A DNA stretch of 64,000 nt from Rhynchonema sp. JSB1_4 (GCA_030248065.1 JASAMV010000662.1:1-64000), one strand, 5' to 3'; positions 1 through 11,566 are shown, counted from the first letter of the stretch. Notes: a model not told the origin generated them from the letters alone. Program-made: numbers and translations.

Positions 1-105
1 CATGCTAGGCTGTTTGCAAGAGAAATACGCTCTTATCACAAAGTCATGCGCTGTAGCTCAGACACAACATACCACTGAAGTTCACGTGCATGAATTGTCA
101 CTACA
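1..105 (-). repeat. 3' LTR, partial
   Basis: Identical to 2194-2298 by eye. It is preceded on the minus strand by the polypurine tract at 107-117, as expected for the 3' LTR. It is truncated by the window start. Confidence 0.85.
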
Positions 106-240
106 TCCTCCCCCTCCAGGCAAGGCAAATACTGAAATAGAGTGAGGAAAGATTTGGTTTGGTGAACTACGACACAAAGCAGAAATGATTACATGGATTG
201 AAAGTTACTGCATGTAATACGATGATTGTTCATTTCAGTT

Positions 241-1965
241 TCAGAACAGTTTCTTTCTTTTCTTCATTTTCTTCTTCACATTTGTCTTCATCTTCGGTTT
301 GTGTCCGTTGTGACTCTTCAATGTCACACACGAGCCTTCATGCTCAACCGAGTTCTCTTTGTCGCTTCGTTGGCACCTCGATTCTCGTTTCGCTGGTACC
401 TCTTCTCGAATGCGACTGGTCACTTGACAATCGACCTGTGGATTGGTGACCGTAGATCGACCGTTCACGTTATCGACACGATTCGACCGTTGATCACGCT
501 TGTTGATCACGTTGTCACCTGTACGCTCCGGCACAGGTTTGACACATTCGAAGGCCTGGTCCACACAAGAACGAACCACTGGACCACCAATAGCACACCG
601 TTTCTTTGCCGAATCACGATTGGTCACCTCGGTACAGTTGGTAGCGTCACGATCTGTACCGTTTGAGACCATCGACTGAGCCATCACAGGATCGCCTTTT
701 TCCTCACCGATGAGCTGCACTGATGGTTTCTCGATTTTCAACGGAGTCGACTTTTGACCGACATTCGACTTCACCGAATCATGACGTGGTTTCTCGATTT
801 TCACCGGAGTCGACTTTTGACCGACATTCGACTTTACCGAATCACGACTGTGCCGAAATGGCGAATGCGACACAGTGCCCGAACCACGTGTCGGGCTGGT
901 GGGGTAGGAAACAAACCGACTGTGCACGCCCTTGGGACCACATCCCTCCCCACCAAAACGATGCTGAAAATGAACCTTTTCGCGAAATTTCACCGGACAC
1001 AGAGCCCGGGTATGCTCCACCGATCCACAGTGGTAGCATGGGTGCGGCTTCGACGCGCACCGATTCGCGACATGCCCAAAACCAGAACATTTATAGCACA
1101 AGCGAGACACTTTGAAGAACAATTTTCGTTGACGCAGCGAGCTGACGACAAAGCACTGATCGGTAAAATGAGTTGCACATTTGCAGAACAAGCAAACAAC
1201 ACGACTGCCTGCATTCTGAACACCAAGTTTTGAATCACACAGAACAGCACTTGAATTTTTCACATTAAAGTCACGATCAGGCGCTTGTAACGTACCACGA
1301 GTTGAACACGAATGACGCCAACCGTCATCAATGGTGTTAGTTTGTGCGTCAGTAGTTGAAACATCATTTGACGACTTTTTGAATGTAGGGCAGCAAATCT
1401 GTGCGGCTTGGTCAAAAATGTACCGCACATTATCAAATTGACTGTTGTCACCACAAAGTGACATGCAGTTACGAAGTTTTTCATCAACTGCATTTGCCGC
1501 ATTAGTCAAAAGCACTTCGACTGCGTATTGCGCACGGCAAAACGTGCTGTCATTGTCTTCGGTTTTAAAAACATTGTCAGCGAACGACAAAACAGCGCTG
1601 CGGTCGGTTTCACGAATTCGTATATGTCGAAGCTCATCATTCAACAACTCAAACATCGAAACAGTTGCACTTAACATTTGACTCAAAATTGAAACACGAA
1701 GCTGAATTTCACTCAACCTCACAATCATTTCATCGTTTGTCAGCTTTGACCACTCGTCCTCCTCAAACACAATCAGCCATTCCGAGGCGCAGTCGTCCCA
1801 TTTGACGATTTCCATGTTTTCGACCATTTCGACCAGGAACATCGCCAGTTTGATGAGCGGTATCAGTGCCGCGCGAATCCATTTGATGACAGCCATTTTT
1901 TGGGCTGTGGTTGTGTACGGTACACGGACCGCAAGCTTTCCAAGCAACGACGAAAGCATTTCCAT
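241..1965 (-). CDS. Gag-like protein with CCHC zinc knuckles (BEL/Pao type)
   Basis: An open frame of 574 codons with no internal stop. The N-terminal third is hydrophobic and helical. Residues of about 257-340 form a cysteine-rich zone: a first CxxC knuckle-like segment, then CYKCSGFGHVANRC (a canonical CX2CX4HX4C knuckle) and a second knuckle beginning CYHCGSVEH. This three-part arrangement is typical of BEL/Pao gag. Residues of about 373-410 hold a tandem repeat: DSVKSNVGQKSTP occurs twice, about 18 residues apart. The C-terminus is basic and ends in a lysine-rich tail. As gag it would coat RNA in a virus-like particle. The intact frame suggests recent activity or selection for use in trans. 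No pol follows before the polypurine tract. Confidence 0.85.
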   Translation of the reverse strand: MEMLSSLLGKLAVRVPYTTTAQKMAVIKWIRAALIPLIKLAMFLVEMVENMEIVKWDDCASEWLIVFEEDEWSKLTNDEMIVRLSEIQLRVSILSQMLSATVSMFELLNDELRHIRIRETDRSAVLSFADNVFKTEDNDSTFCRAQYAVEVLLTNAANAVDEKLRNCMSLCGDNSQFDNVRYIFDQAAQICCPTFKKSSNDVSTTDAQTNTIDDGWRHSCSTRGTLQAPDRDFNVKNSSAVLCDSKLGVQNAGSRVVCLFCKCATHFTDQCFVVSSLRQRKLFFKVSRLCYKCSGFGHVANRCASKPHPCYHCGSVEHTRALCPVKFREKVHFQHRFGGEGCGPKGVHSRFVSYPTSPTRGSGTVSHSPFRHSRDSVKSNVGQKSTPVKIEKPRHDSVKSNVGQKSTPLKIEKPSVQLIGEEKGDPVMAQSMVSNGTDRDATNCTEVTNRDSAKKRCAIGGPVVRSCVDQAFECVKPVPERTGDNVINKRDQRSNRVDNVNGRSTVTNPQVDCQVTSRIREEVPAKRESRCQRSDKENSVEHEGSCVTLKSHNGHKPKMKTNVKKKMKKRKKLF

Positions 1966-1980
1966 TAGCTGCGGATTCGT

Positions 1981-1998
1981 TCCGTTAGTAGGATGCCA
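1981..1998 (-). promoter_or_regulatory. Primer-binding site candidate
   Basis: Minus strand reads TGGCATCCTACTAACGGA, beginning TGG as most tRNA-primed sites do, five bases inside the inferred LTR end and just upstream of the gag ATG. The priming tRNA was not identified. Confidence 0.5.
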
Positions 1999-2003
1999 GC
2001 TAT

Positions 2004-2298
2004 TGTGACGTTGGGTAGAGTCCCCTTGGCATGGTGTTGAGGTTTATACTGTCCAGGTATATTGAGTGGTCGGTATTGAATATACACAATATCGGGTCGG
2101 ATATACGAATACACACGTTGAATATAACACAAGCTGACTTGAATCTAACTTCGTCACAATGTAACACACAAGTTCCACAAGTTCCCAACTGTGCATGCTA
2201 GGCTGTTTGCAAGAGAAATACGCTCTTATCACAAAGTCATGCGCTGTAGCTCAGACACAACATACCACTGAAGTTCACGTGCATGAATTGTCACTACA
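2004..2298 (-). repeat. 5' LTR (about 295 bp)
   Basis: The start is fixed by the repeat with 1-105 and by TG at 2298. The end is placed at 2004 because the minus strand reads ...GTCACA there, giving TG...CA ends, followed five bases later by the primer-binding candidate. The distal limit is inferred, since the matching part of the other LTR is outside the window. Confidence 0.7.
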
Positions 2299-2299
2299 T

Positions 2300-4102
2300 G
2301 GTGAAATATTCTGACGTGGCTGCTGATTTGGGAAATGTTACACGTTGAAGAATACAAGACTGAGCATGATGATTTTCTCTTTCTATTCGTTTTGAATACA
2401 CACAACCTTCGAAATCGGGCTGGTGTTGGTGTAGTTTGCCTATATGTATGTGCGCAAAACAATTAAGGTCTACCGGTTGTCTGACGTTTCATGGCCGCTG
2501 TGTTAATCACCCTTACTTGACATGTTGAGATTGCAGAACCAAGCAACTGAGAGCTGCCTTGAACCATCAGGCCATCTCTTTCCGGGTGTGTTTTCTACAC
2601 CTTGTACTCGCAGAATCGCCTTTTGATTGGATTGCACCACAAATCAATGAAATCCAAAGCCCTGTAACTACTGTAGCTATGACCTGAAAAGGAGGGAGTA
2701 GGACGGTTTTGAGACACCCGGTATAATGCATGTGTGCATCGTTTCACAAACGACATTTTTGTGTTTCTCATCAAAGCAGCTGCAAGTTTCAGGGGTTGTT
2801 TTTCGGGCCAATAAATGGGGTGACCTACCTTCTGCTGCCAACCAGCAAACTCACCCATTGCTTACCTACTGCAGGTAATATACTGTATGTAAAGATTACA
2901 GGCCTCCATCACGCTGTATGTGTGAAGTTTGGGCGTCTGCAAAGGGGCGGGACGTCCTTGTGAAAAAAACACGAAAGTTCAGTCACCCGTCGCATCATCA
3001 ACCGTCATCTCAACTCGCAGGCACATACGCCTTATTTCAGGGAACAAATCGAACGATATTTGATGACGTCCCGAGGAACGAGCGACACGCAATCGGTGAG
3101 GATAATATCGCGCTGGCCTTCACCGAAGCGCTGCGGCCGAAATATGTAGGAACGCAGTGGAACAAGAACTATACAATATTGACAAGGCACTATCAACTTA
3201 AGGTATTCATTGCATTTTTTTGCAATTCAGCCCGTAGGAACAGCACCTACCAGGTACATGAGCAGCTCGGAATGTGAAATTCTAATCGGGCGCAATGTAC
3301 CATTAGCAGGCTTTTGCTGTTTGAATCATGTTGAAACAAAAAATGACCTAATTTCTGAGCGGTGGGTACATTTCGAACAAACCAAGAGCACACGAATCGG
3401 CTTTTATTTGTTGAACGATCAGCGTAAAGTTACTCGCAACTCATCGTCATCGATCACATTTTGCGAAGCCAGTCAAGTGCAACACCGGCTGGAAAGCTGA
3501 TTGAGGCCTGAGCCTAAAGTGCATCAAGGTGCATTCATGAGCTTGCGCCTTACAGCATATTGATATGTACCAATGGCGGGCGGAGGCTCAGTGGATATGC
3601 AGTGTGAATGCACCACGCTGCTGAAGCGACTTTGTCTAGAGCTTGTGCATGAATGCGCCTCATTCAGGCCTCAGGCCTCATCAAACACGAAACCTATGCC
3701 GCATCACCCATTCATAAGAACGTTACCAAATACACACTGACGGTGCAGCCACTCAGACTTCTACTGAATCTTAAACGAATTCTATGGTGAAAAATTGATG
3801 TGAACATGCACTGGGGCCTGGGCCTGTGGCACACTACTTCATTGAGTACCGTCGCAGATGCATCAATAGCGCAAACAGCGCCCGATTGTGGTTGCCATTG
3901 TATTTTGTCAGCAAATCGTTGAACAGCGCCATCTTCTCTTCCATCGTTGGCTCTGGCACTCCCTCGATTGGCGCCTTGACACCTTGACGCAACAGAGCAA
4001 GGTCCTCCGGATGGTGGTCTCAAAGTTGAGAAAGTTGCTATTTATGTGTTCACACACACAGCTATCTTCTGCCACTCAACTGAATGGTAAAATGATGTGC
4101 AG
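2300..4102. other. Intergenic stretch with one weak exon candidate and a small inverted repeat
   Basis: No complete gene seen. A short imperfect foldback spans about 3500-3690: a TGAGGCCTGAG block and a GTGCATTCATGAGCTTG block are mirrored near 3630-3690. A possible exon at 2983-3095 is listed separately. Confidence 0.4.
2983..3095 (+). CDS. Possible internal exon, unknown protein
   Basis: Between an acceptor-like GTTCAG and a donor-like TCG/GTGAGG lies a frame reading RRIINRHLNSQ...YFREQIERYLMTSR..., charged and helical in character, unlike the surrounding noise. No partner exons were identified, and an alternative frame using the TTATTTCAG inside it is also open. I do not recognise the protein. 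Confidence 0.25.
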
Positions 4103-4708
4103 TTAAAGTGGAAGGGACATAATTCATATTTGGGAAATGGGACCATTTTTTATTACTGGAACTGAAAACCGCGATCAAGCTGACCATTCATCAAAAAGAA
4201 GTACCGTCGAAAAGTGTCAAATGAACTGGCAAAAAGTGTGCCAAAGGTGCACCTCTGGGAGTATAAGCACCAACTGATCTAGCCGCTCCTGTGCTTGATT
4301 TTCAGGCATCGTACGAAAACAGCACATCACCGAACGAACGAAGTTGGGAAATAGATGTTGCACGATGTGTTCGTCACAGCGACGGAGTAAGTTGAGAAAT
4401 CATAAGTCCTTCAATCAGCTTGCTCCGTCGCTGTGACGATCATATCGTGCAACATCGATTTTCCAACTTCGTTCGTTCGGTGATGTGCTGCTTCCGTACG
4501 ATGCCTGAAAGTCAAGGACAGGGGCGGCTAGATCAGTTGGTGCTTATACTCCCAGAGGTGCACCTTTGACACAATCTTTGACAGTTCATTTGACACTTTT
4601 CGACGGTACTTCTTTTTGAAGAATGTTCACCTTGATTGCGGCTTTCACTTATTAGCAATAAAAAATGGTCCCATTTTCCACATATGAATTATGTCCCTTC
4701 CACTTTAA
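4103..4708. mobile_element. TTAA-flanked long foldback element
   Basis: TTAA at 4103-4106 and 4705-4708 bracket a 606-bp near-perfect palindrome. The left arm begins AGTGGAAGGGACATAATTC and the right arm ends in its reverse complement; the arms meet near 4390. No coding frame. TTAA target sites and AGTGG/AGGGG ends resemble Kolobok/T2 elements (published T2 end TTAAAGGRR); piggyBac also uses TTAA. Two further large copies with AGGGGC ends are at 9633 and 49353, and one with an AGTG end at 50427. Confidence 0.8.
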
Positions 4709-4959
4709 TGCCAAAAAAACTCATGATTATGTATTGTCACGTGACTCATCCATCATCCGATTTTGCAGTAGTGCCCGTGCAACATCGCAGACTGATCACG
4801 TGAGAATGTCGCGCCCACAGGCAAAGTGAGAGAAAATGAACGCATAAAATGCATGTATTGTCTGCCTTAATTCTTGCTTTTTGCTTACTCGTCGCCCTCT
4901 GTACTTTGGGGTTCTATGGCCCTAAGCCAAAGGCATAAAATGAGAGCCGTGGGGCATTT
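4709..4959. other. No feature seen
   Basis: Short spacer between two foldback elements; nothing supported. Confidence 0.5.
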
Positions 4960-5809
4960 AGGGCGCGCCCATGTAGGCCAGGGCCAGGGCCGGGGCCATG
5001 AAAAATAATCTATGTCCGAGGCCCTGGCCCCCGGCCCCGGCCCTGGCCTACATGGGCGCACCGACAGGGCCGGGGCCGGTGCGAAACATTTTTCTGGATA
5101 GGCGACGTTACAACTACAGGGTTGTCAATAATCCAACATTGGTTTCGTATATGCAGCTGTGCGGTGCGTGTGTGTTCGTGTTGGCAGTGTTGTTGCCTGA
5201 TGTATCAAGATCACGGTCATTTTGTGGTTTTTTATTTAGATTATGCATATGTATTTGTTCAAGCAAATTAATATTAAAGCGCTTTATTCTTAAAAATGCT
5301 GGCTGTTGAAAAGTCACCAGATGACATAAATTGTTTGAGCAACCGCAGTAAACGACATGGCTGCGTGATTTTCGAGTAACCCATAATTCAACCAATCAGC
5401 GAAAAGCGCACGTCGTGTATGTGCACGGTCAAAAGCGGACTGTATGTGTATAATTGCAGGTAGAAGTTCAGTGTTTTGTCAACCATATTTCAAACTGCAG
5501 CCCGAATTTGCAATTTACAAATGTGTATAATCTAAAGAAAAACACAAGATACACTGCAGCCATGCCCTTGATAAATCAGGCAATAGCGCACCCAATTCAA
5601 ACACACACGCACAGCTGCATACACGAAACCAATGTTGGATTATCGACAACCCTGTAGTTGTAACGTCTTCTATCCAGAAAATTCTTCTGCACCGGCCCGG
5701 CCCTGTCGGTGCGCCCATGTAGGCCAGGGCCGGGGCCGGGGCCAGGGCCTCGGACATAGATTATTTTTCATGGCCCCGGCCCTGGCCCTGGCCTACATGG
5801 GCGCGCCCT
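4960..5809. mobile_element. GC-rich foldback element with compound arms
   Basis: Ends AGGGCGCGCCCATGTAGG at 4960 and its reverse complement at 5809. Each arm (about 270 bp) is itself a small palindrome of GGCCAGGGCCGGGGCC-like units around a core GAAAAATAATCTATG. The inner arm sequence (GTTGTCAATAATCCAACATTGG) is mirrored near 5625-5655. The central 300 bp is unique. No transposase frame. Confidence 0.75.
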
Positions 5810-5878
5810 TATGCACTATGCGCGATGTTATGTATGTATAGTCCATCCATCGGCTCATGGCACTTTTGTTGAGGAGCT

Positions 5879-6566
5879 TCAGGTTCCGTTGTAAAAAACC
5901 TGTTCCTTTGCAAGGCAATGTCGGAGAAAATGGCATGCAAAAATAAAATAAAAACCGATTTCTCTTTCATTTCTTTTTCCCAGGCCGACCGGAACCGGAA
6001 CAGCATTGGATCCTACCAAGCTTTTGAGATGGAAATAGTGTCATGAGCTGATGGATGGACTATACATATATGTATCATGTCAGTCTGTTTTCATTGCGTA
6101 CATGTTTGCTGCACTGCACGATGAGGCTGCGATTAGATAAATGCGGCATGCGGAAATTGGTGAGCAGCGAAATGCAGAATGGTAAATTTCTGCATTCCGC
6201 GTTTATCTACTCACCTTTGCGGAATGGTGCGTGCTTGGACGACGATGACAACTTCCAGCGTGCTGACCTCAAATGTTGCGTGTTAAAGCATTATTTGCAG
6301 AAATTCAAAATTCCGCAAATGTAAGCAGATAAACGCGGAATGCGGAATGCAGAAATTTACCATTCCGCACTTATCTAATCGCAGCCTAAACTCACTGACA
6401 TGACAGTTACTACATACATACGCCCAATAAACTTACGCATATGTTGTCTCAACGCAGCCGCAATTAGTCGCACGGTTGCATCCCTGCTGGAGGTTGGGAA
6501 GGCGTGCATCCACTCAAAACCCGTCACTGCCAACAAGAGGATAATGGCGAATTTCTTGGAAATCAT
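5879..6566 (-). CDS. Putative amidated neuropeptide precursor, two exons
   Basis: Exon 1 (6566-6437) and exon 2 (6012-5879) join in frame to 87 residues ending in TGA. Residues 1-22 are a signal peptide: basic MISKK, a hydrophobic core, then a small residue before FPTSS. After RDATVRLIAAALRQHMR the protein reads SNAVPVPVGLGKR; GKR is the classical amidation plus dibasic cleavage signal, so a peptide ending ...PVGL-amide is predicted. The exon 1 donor is a perfect C/GTAAGT. The exon 2 acceptor is a weak GGTAG. Upstream, TTGTTTCAG at about 6617 could be a trans-splice acceptor for a 5'UTR of about 50 bases. I do not recognise the peptide family. The reading depends on the single inferred intron, which carries a foldback element. 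Confidence 0.5.
6124..6387. mobile_element. Foldback MITE inside the neuropeptide-gene intron
   Basis: AGGCTGCGATTAGATAAATG at 6124 is mirrored at the right end (TTATCTAATCGCAGCCT to 6387). Internal copies of GCATTCCGCGTTTATCT repeat the pattern. No coding capacity. Confidence 0.75.
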
Positions 6567-6639
6567 TTCTATAAGGTTCCTTCTTTTTTCGCAGTTTGAG
6601 TTGTTGGAGTGTGCTAACCTGAAACAAAAAAACAACGAA

Positions 6640-8777
6640 AATCAACAATCTGATCATGAATTCTGATTCTGATTCAATCTGAAAATCAACAAAAGATCAT
6701 GATACGGCACTTAAGATTAGCAGCATTGTCAAACTAAAATATGATTGTCACATGATACCGAAATCAATGCACAAAACTGAACATGTTTAGGTTTTCAAAG
6801 TGAACGTAAACAGGCGTGTACATAATAGCCAGTTACAAGCAAGTTATGATGGATGCAGCATCTGAACGAACTTTTTGGGCTATAGTTATTCGGGAAAAGA
6901 GCCTCTATAAATCCACTCAGATCAATATCCATACCAGGCAGCTACCGATAAAGTCACTCTTATTCAATTTCACGGTTCACTCAGATTGGCTCACTAACAT
7001 TGTAATAATTCGTTTCTGTAAAAACTGTTTTGAGCAGAGTTGGAAAATGAAAAAGGTTCACTTTTTTTAAAACAGCACACGTTCGTCAGTGATTCAGACC
7101 GATCGGATCAATACGTCCGAAGTTTAAGACCGTTGGTAATAAACTCGATTTGCAATGTGTAATCTTATGTTTCCTTTCTTACCTTCAATTGTTTTTTTAC
7201 GGACGCCTACAGAGTTCTGTCGTCGTTATTACGTAATGTTGGAGTACGTGCTCGGGAAAACGAATAAACTTGAAAATAATTTAAAAATTGAGATGAAGTA
7301 TGTAATCCCAGTAAACAGCATGGTTCCCGCATTGATTGAGGATTTAGAAGCAATGTTCAATACCAAAGACGTGTCACATTCATACAGAGCGGTATCAAAC
7401 TTTCTGATCGGATCGGATCGGCCCTGCCTTGGTCATGCGACTGTCTTTGAATCAATGATATGAAGAAATTTAGTAATGCCAGTAATTTTGTCCAGCGTAA
7501 AAGAGTGTTCCCCGACCAAAATGAATAAGCTGGATGAAATTAGTGGCTCCTGTAACGTTCCTAATATCCTTAATGCAACAATCACGCGCTTACCAAGGCA
7601 AATCACATCCGATCACCAAGTCTGATATGGACTACAGTCACTTTAGCGGGTAGATCACTGCTTCACTGTTGCGTGCAAAGAAACACGTTGAGCTCAGATG
7701 CCGGGAAAAATACGAGGACAATAAAGTGAAAGGTCCGAAGATTACTGTATTTCGATTTTGGCGAACGCAATGCGAAGGATTACCACGCCAAACCCTGCCT
7801 TGCACATTCGTTGTTCTGTGTGGCAACAGTATTATCCGAAGCACAATGCACGTAAACACGCCTACACACAGGCTGGTGGAGCCCTTTGGATCACTTGTTC
7901 ATTTTAAATTTGAGGCCTGTTTAATTAACAACAATGCGATACTAGCTACATTCCTAATTTTATTGTAGACGGGACCCGTGCCGTGCCACCCCCCTCCCCC
8001 GACGACCAGTTAGCATAAAGCCAGCGCACGCGCAAAACTTCGCGTGCACGCGAAGTTACTTCGACTTTTGCCTATACTTTGCACTGTTTCGCACGCGCGT
8101 GCACGCGACTTCAACTTTCAGCCTAGAATTGCACCCGGTACTGTACATACATACATACGTCTTCCTGTTTTAGTAGTATAGATGGCTGCCTGGATTGAAG
8201 CTATAGCGAAACACGTTGCAATCAAAATCGTTTGAGGCAAAGCTTTGATGAAACAATTCTTTTGATACGAGCACAATACCAGGAAATAAACATCGCGTCA
8301 TCGAACACTGGTGCTCATGTATTTAGTACTATCGTGTCGAACATGATTGACAGGTTCATCATATGTGGGCGGGCTGCATGTAGGTGTCCAATTGCATTTT
8401 TTTTAAAGTTGCGTGCTTGTGCAGTGATCGGATGCAACAATTACTGGATCGTGAAATCAGCCGCATGATGTACAATGCTACATCCTCACATACGATAATG
8501 GTAAACGCTGTGCGTTGAAACACGCGTGCACGTTCTGAATCGTGAATTCAGCAAGACATCCGAAAACTTTTGTAGCGATAGACGTGATCAAAATCCCAAA
8601 GTGGCTGTAGTGAACTGGACAATATATTACAGTAATCTGCTTCATAAGCTGTTTTTTAAATGCCAATAACAACTCAGCAGCTCGGCTCAGTTTCATAGTC
8701 TTTTTTGCATTGGTTACATAATAGTGTTAAATCATCAACACACGGGCAGTATCAGCACCTTTGGCCACAGCCATAGC
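6640..8777. other. Intergenic, no supported gene
   Basis: AT-rich. A segment near 7440-7630 resembles 19270-19470 (shared blocks around AAGAAATTTAGT, TCGTCCAGC and ATCACATCCGAT), so it is probably an unclassified repeat. 8020-8148 carries one end of the GTACAGTACC foldback family. Nothing else supported. Confidence 0.4.
8020..8148. mobile_element. Partial CG-rich foldback of the GTACAGTACC family
   Basis: The stretch from GCGCACGCGCAAAACTTCGCGTGCACGCG to GCCTAGAATTGCACCCGGTACTGTAC repeats the arm of the element at 14561-14797, in inverse order relative to its left arm. The left half is missing. Confidence 0.65.
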
Positions 8778-9294
8778 CAGGGTTGGGCAAAAAAAAACGA
8801 CGGCGTTTTTTCTTAAAAAAACGACGTTTTTTTCAAAAAAAACGCCTGGGTCGTTTTTCGTTTTTTTTTAAATCCTGAGTTTCCTTGATTTTCCCTGATT
8901 TTTCAGGGAAAGTACCCTGATTATGAAGGAAAATTAATTTTTTGTCCCATTTTTTTCAAAAAATTTTCGACCAATTTTTACTTTGTCGAGATACGTCGAT
9001 ATACGGGGCTTGACTTTCAGTGATGACCCCGGCCAAAGTTGGTCCCATGATGCGGGTCTGATATGGGATCTTAACAACTCGCTAGAAAAGGGTTGAAACC
9101 CGTTTATTTTGCCTCAGAACACATAGAACTACTTCATTTAACCACGTTTTCTTCCCAACATGAGCGTTTTCCAATTTTTTTGGGGGCATATGTATTTTGG
9201 TCATCTGGGCGTTTTAAAAAAAACGTTTTTTTTAACAAAAAACGTTTTTTTAAAAAACGATTTTTTGTAAAAAAACGTTTTTTGCCCAACCCTG
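8778..9294. mobile_element. hAT-like MITE with perfect 8-bp target duplication
   Basis: Terminal inverted repeats CAGGGTTGGGCAAAAAA at 8778 and TTTTTTGCCCAACCCTG at 9294. The 8-bp target GCCATAGC occurs at 8770-8777 and 9295-9302. Subterminal zones are filled with AAAAAACG/CGTTTTTT units on both sides. An 8-bp duplication and CAGGG ends are hallmarks of hAT. No transposase. Confidence 0.9.
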
Positions 9295-9632
9295 GCCATA
9301 GCACACCTGAACCAGCTGGCTGATGTTGCATGCATGTGTCTGTTATATAAAAAGAAACAAAAGAAAATCTGTGTTGGACTCTAGTACTATGTATACAGTG
9401 CGTATGGCCGGGAAGCAAGCCATGCCAAGTCCATTGGCCACGTTTACGCGCCAAGTCTATGCCAAGTTCATGCCAATGGATTTACCAACAGCAATTTACT
9501 TGCAACATTTCGTCAGCAATCAGCTGACTTCTTCAGGCAGTAACCATTACGTAAACACTTCTGATGGCTTTTAGAGAGATAAGGCAAGTCCTCCACTTCT
9601 GTCCACTTCCCTCACGGCACGATTAATGTATG

Positions 9633-11388
9633 TTAAAGGGGCTCCGCCATATATACGCGACCGAAACCAATCTCAATGAAACTTGGCACCGTAAGTGGGC
9701 TTGGTCCAAAACACTCACGGCCAAGAAAATTTTCCCCCATATCAGCTCCCTGTCTGAGCCAGGAGGGCTAAAAGGTGAAAAATTTTGACCCTACCTCAGC
9801 ACCTTGAAATTAAAATATCGATCTGTTTCGCATATTCTTTGTGTGCAGCTTGTTCACAAATTTTTCATAAACGCCTTGGGTCTAATTTAGAACCATATTC
9901 ACTTTTTTGGCACTACCACAGCTCGCGCTATTTTGCCAAAACCACGTAAATTTTTCGGAAAAAATTTTCCGTTGTATTTTCCGGTCACATAGAAGACACA
10001 CAGAGCTTTTATATAAAGTAGGCAAGAAAGCCCGTATATCATGCTATTCAAGCGATCAATGACTAATTTTCCACCGCTGATAAGTTTCGACAAAAGCGCG
10101 CTCAACTGTGGTGAACCTCAACTTTTTTTGCCTTTTTCTGGGGATCCCAAGCATACTTCTATCTCATATTTTCCTATTTTAATAACAATGTACCGAGGTG
10201 ATATATGGCACGCTAGATAGCAAAAATATAATTGTTGTTAATTATGTGCAAATCTAGGTTGGTCCAGCTGCATCCTTGGAGGTACGAGCAATAAATGAAT
10301 TTTACACAAAATTCATAATTTTCGCAAATTTTCACTTCCGTCATATTTTTAGCCTATCTACAGTTGGGTAGGAATTGTGGCTTTTGCTGTCCGATGAAGC
10401 CCCAACGTTGTTGTTGTTTATCGATCAAAATCCAAAATTCTAGTTCTAACGTATCCTGACAAAAATCGTGTTAATTGAAGTCCATGCGTTGGACTTGGAA
10501 CTACAACCGGGCTTACAACAGGACCAGCGTCTGCGGTGCCATCACTTAACACGATTTTTCTCAGGATACGTTAGAACTAGAATTTTGGATTTTGATCGAT
10601 GAACAACAACAACGTTGGGGCTTCATCGGACAGCAAAGGCCACAAATCTGTCACAAATGTAGGTAGGCTAAAAATATGACGGAAGCGAAAATTATCTAAA
10701 ATTATGAATTTTGTGTAAATTTCATTTATTGCTCGTACCTCCAAGAATGCAGACGGACCAACCTAGATTTGCACATAATTAACAACAATATATTTTTACT
10801 ATCTGGCGTGCCATATATCACCTCGGTACATTGTTATTAAAATAGGAACATATGAGATAGAAGTGTGCTTGGGATCCACAGAAAATGCCAAAAAAGTTGA
10901 GGTTCACCACAGTTGAGCGAGCTTTTGTCGAAACTTACCAGCGGTGGAAAATTAGTCATTGATCGCCTGAATAGCATGATATACGGGCTTTCTTGCCTAT
11001 TTTAAATAAAAGCTCTGTGTGCTTTCTATGTAAATACCGGAAAATACAACGGAAAATTTTTGTTCGAAAATTTACGTGGTTTTGGCAAAATAGCGCGAGT
11101 TGTGGAAGTGCCAAAAAAGTGAATTGTGGTTCTAAATTAGACCCAAGGCGTTTATGAAAGATTTGTGAACAAACTGCACACAAAGAATATGCGAAACAGA
11201 TCGATATTTTAATTTCAAGGTGCTGAGGTAGGGTCAAATTTTTTACCTTCTAGCCCTCCTGGCTCAGACAGGGAGCTGATATGGGAAAAAATTTTCTTGG
11301 CCGTGAGTGTTTTGGACCAAGCCCACTTACGGTGCCAAGTCTCATTGAGATTGGTTTCGGTCGCATATATATGGCGGAGACCCTTTAA
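9633..11388. mobile_element. 1.75-kb TTAA-flanked long foldback
   Basis: TTAA at 9633-9636 and 11385-11388. The arms run from AAAGGGGCTCCGCCATATA and mirror each other for roughly 860 bp each, meeting near 10510. By eye the arms differ at only scattered positions. Ends TTAAAGGGG match the T2/Kolobok terminal motif TTAAAGGRR. The open frames inside the arms are mirrored and carry no recognisable domain. Transcribed RNA would fold into a very long hairpin. Confidence 0.85.
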
Positions 11389-11566
11389 TTAGCCGCAAAA
11401 GTGTGCCTGTTCTGTATTATGCGGTTATCACGAACACATTCCGAATCAATTTTGTATGAGGTCAGAGGCGATACATCTAATGTAATAACGATAGTTATGT
11501 ACGCATGGCATTGTAGATTGGCACAGAAGGTCACGTACATTACTATGTACATACAGATACAACACG

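Larger units (their letters stand above)
1..2298 (-). mobile_element. gag-only LTR retrotransposon of BEL/Pao type, 3' LTR cut by window edge
   Basis: Bases 1-105 repeat at 2194-2298 without a visible difference; these are the starts of two LTRs read on the minus strand. Both begin TGTAGTGACA. A purine-rich tract (minus strand GGAGGGGGAGGA, from 117 down) abuts the 3' LTR, and a TGG-starting primer-binding candidate lies just inside the 5' LTR. Only about 1.9 kb separates the LTRs, and it holds a single gag-like frame: no protease, reverse transcriptase or integrase. It must therefore be non-autonomous. The assignment to BEL/Pao rests on the gag zinc knuckles. The distal part of the 3' LTR and the second target duplication lie outside the window. 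Confidence 0.85.

Noticed and set aside
4961..5809. Proline/glycine-rich frames (AYMGAPTGPG)
   Set aside because: Translation of the GC-rich palindromic arms; appears in mirrored form on both strands.
7155..7463. 102-codon plus-strand frame
   Set aside because: Partly overlaps repeat-like sequence shared with 19.3 kb; no motif or splice evidence.
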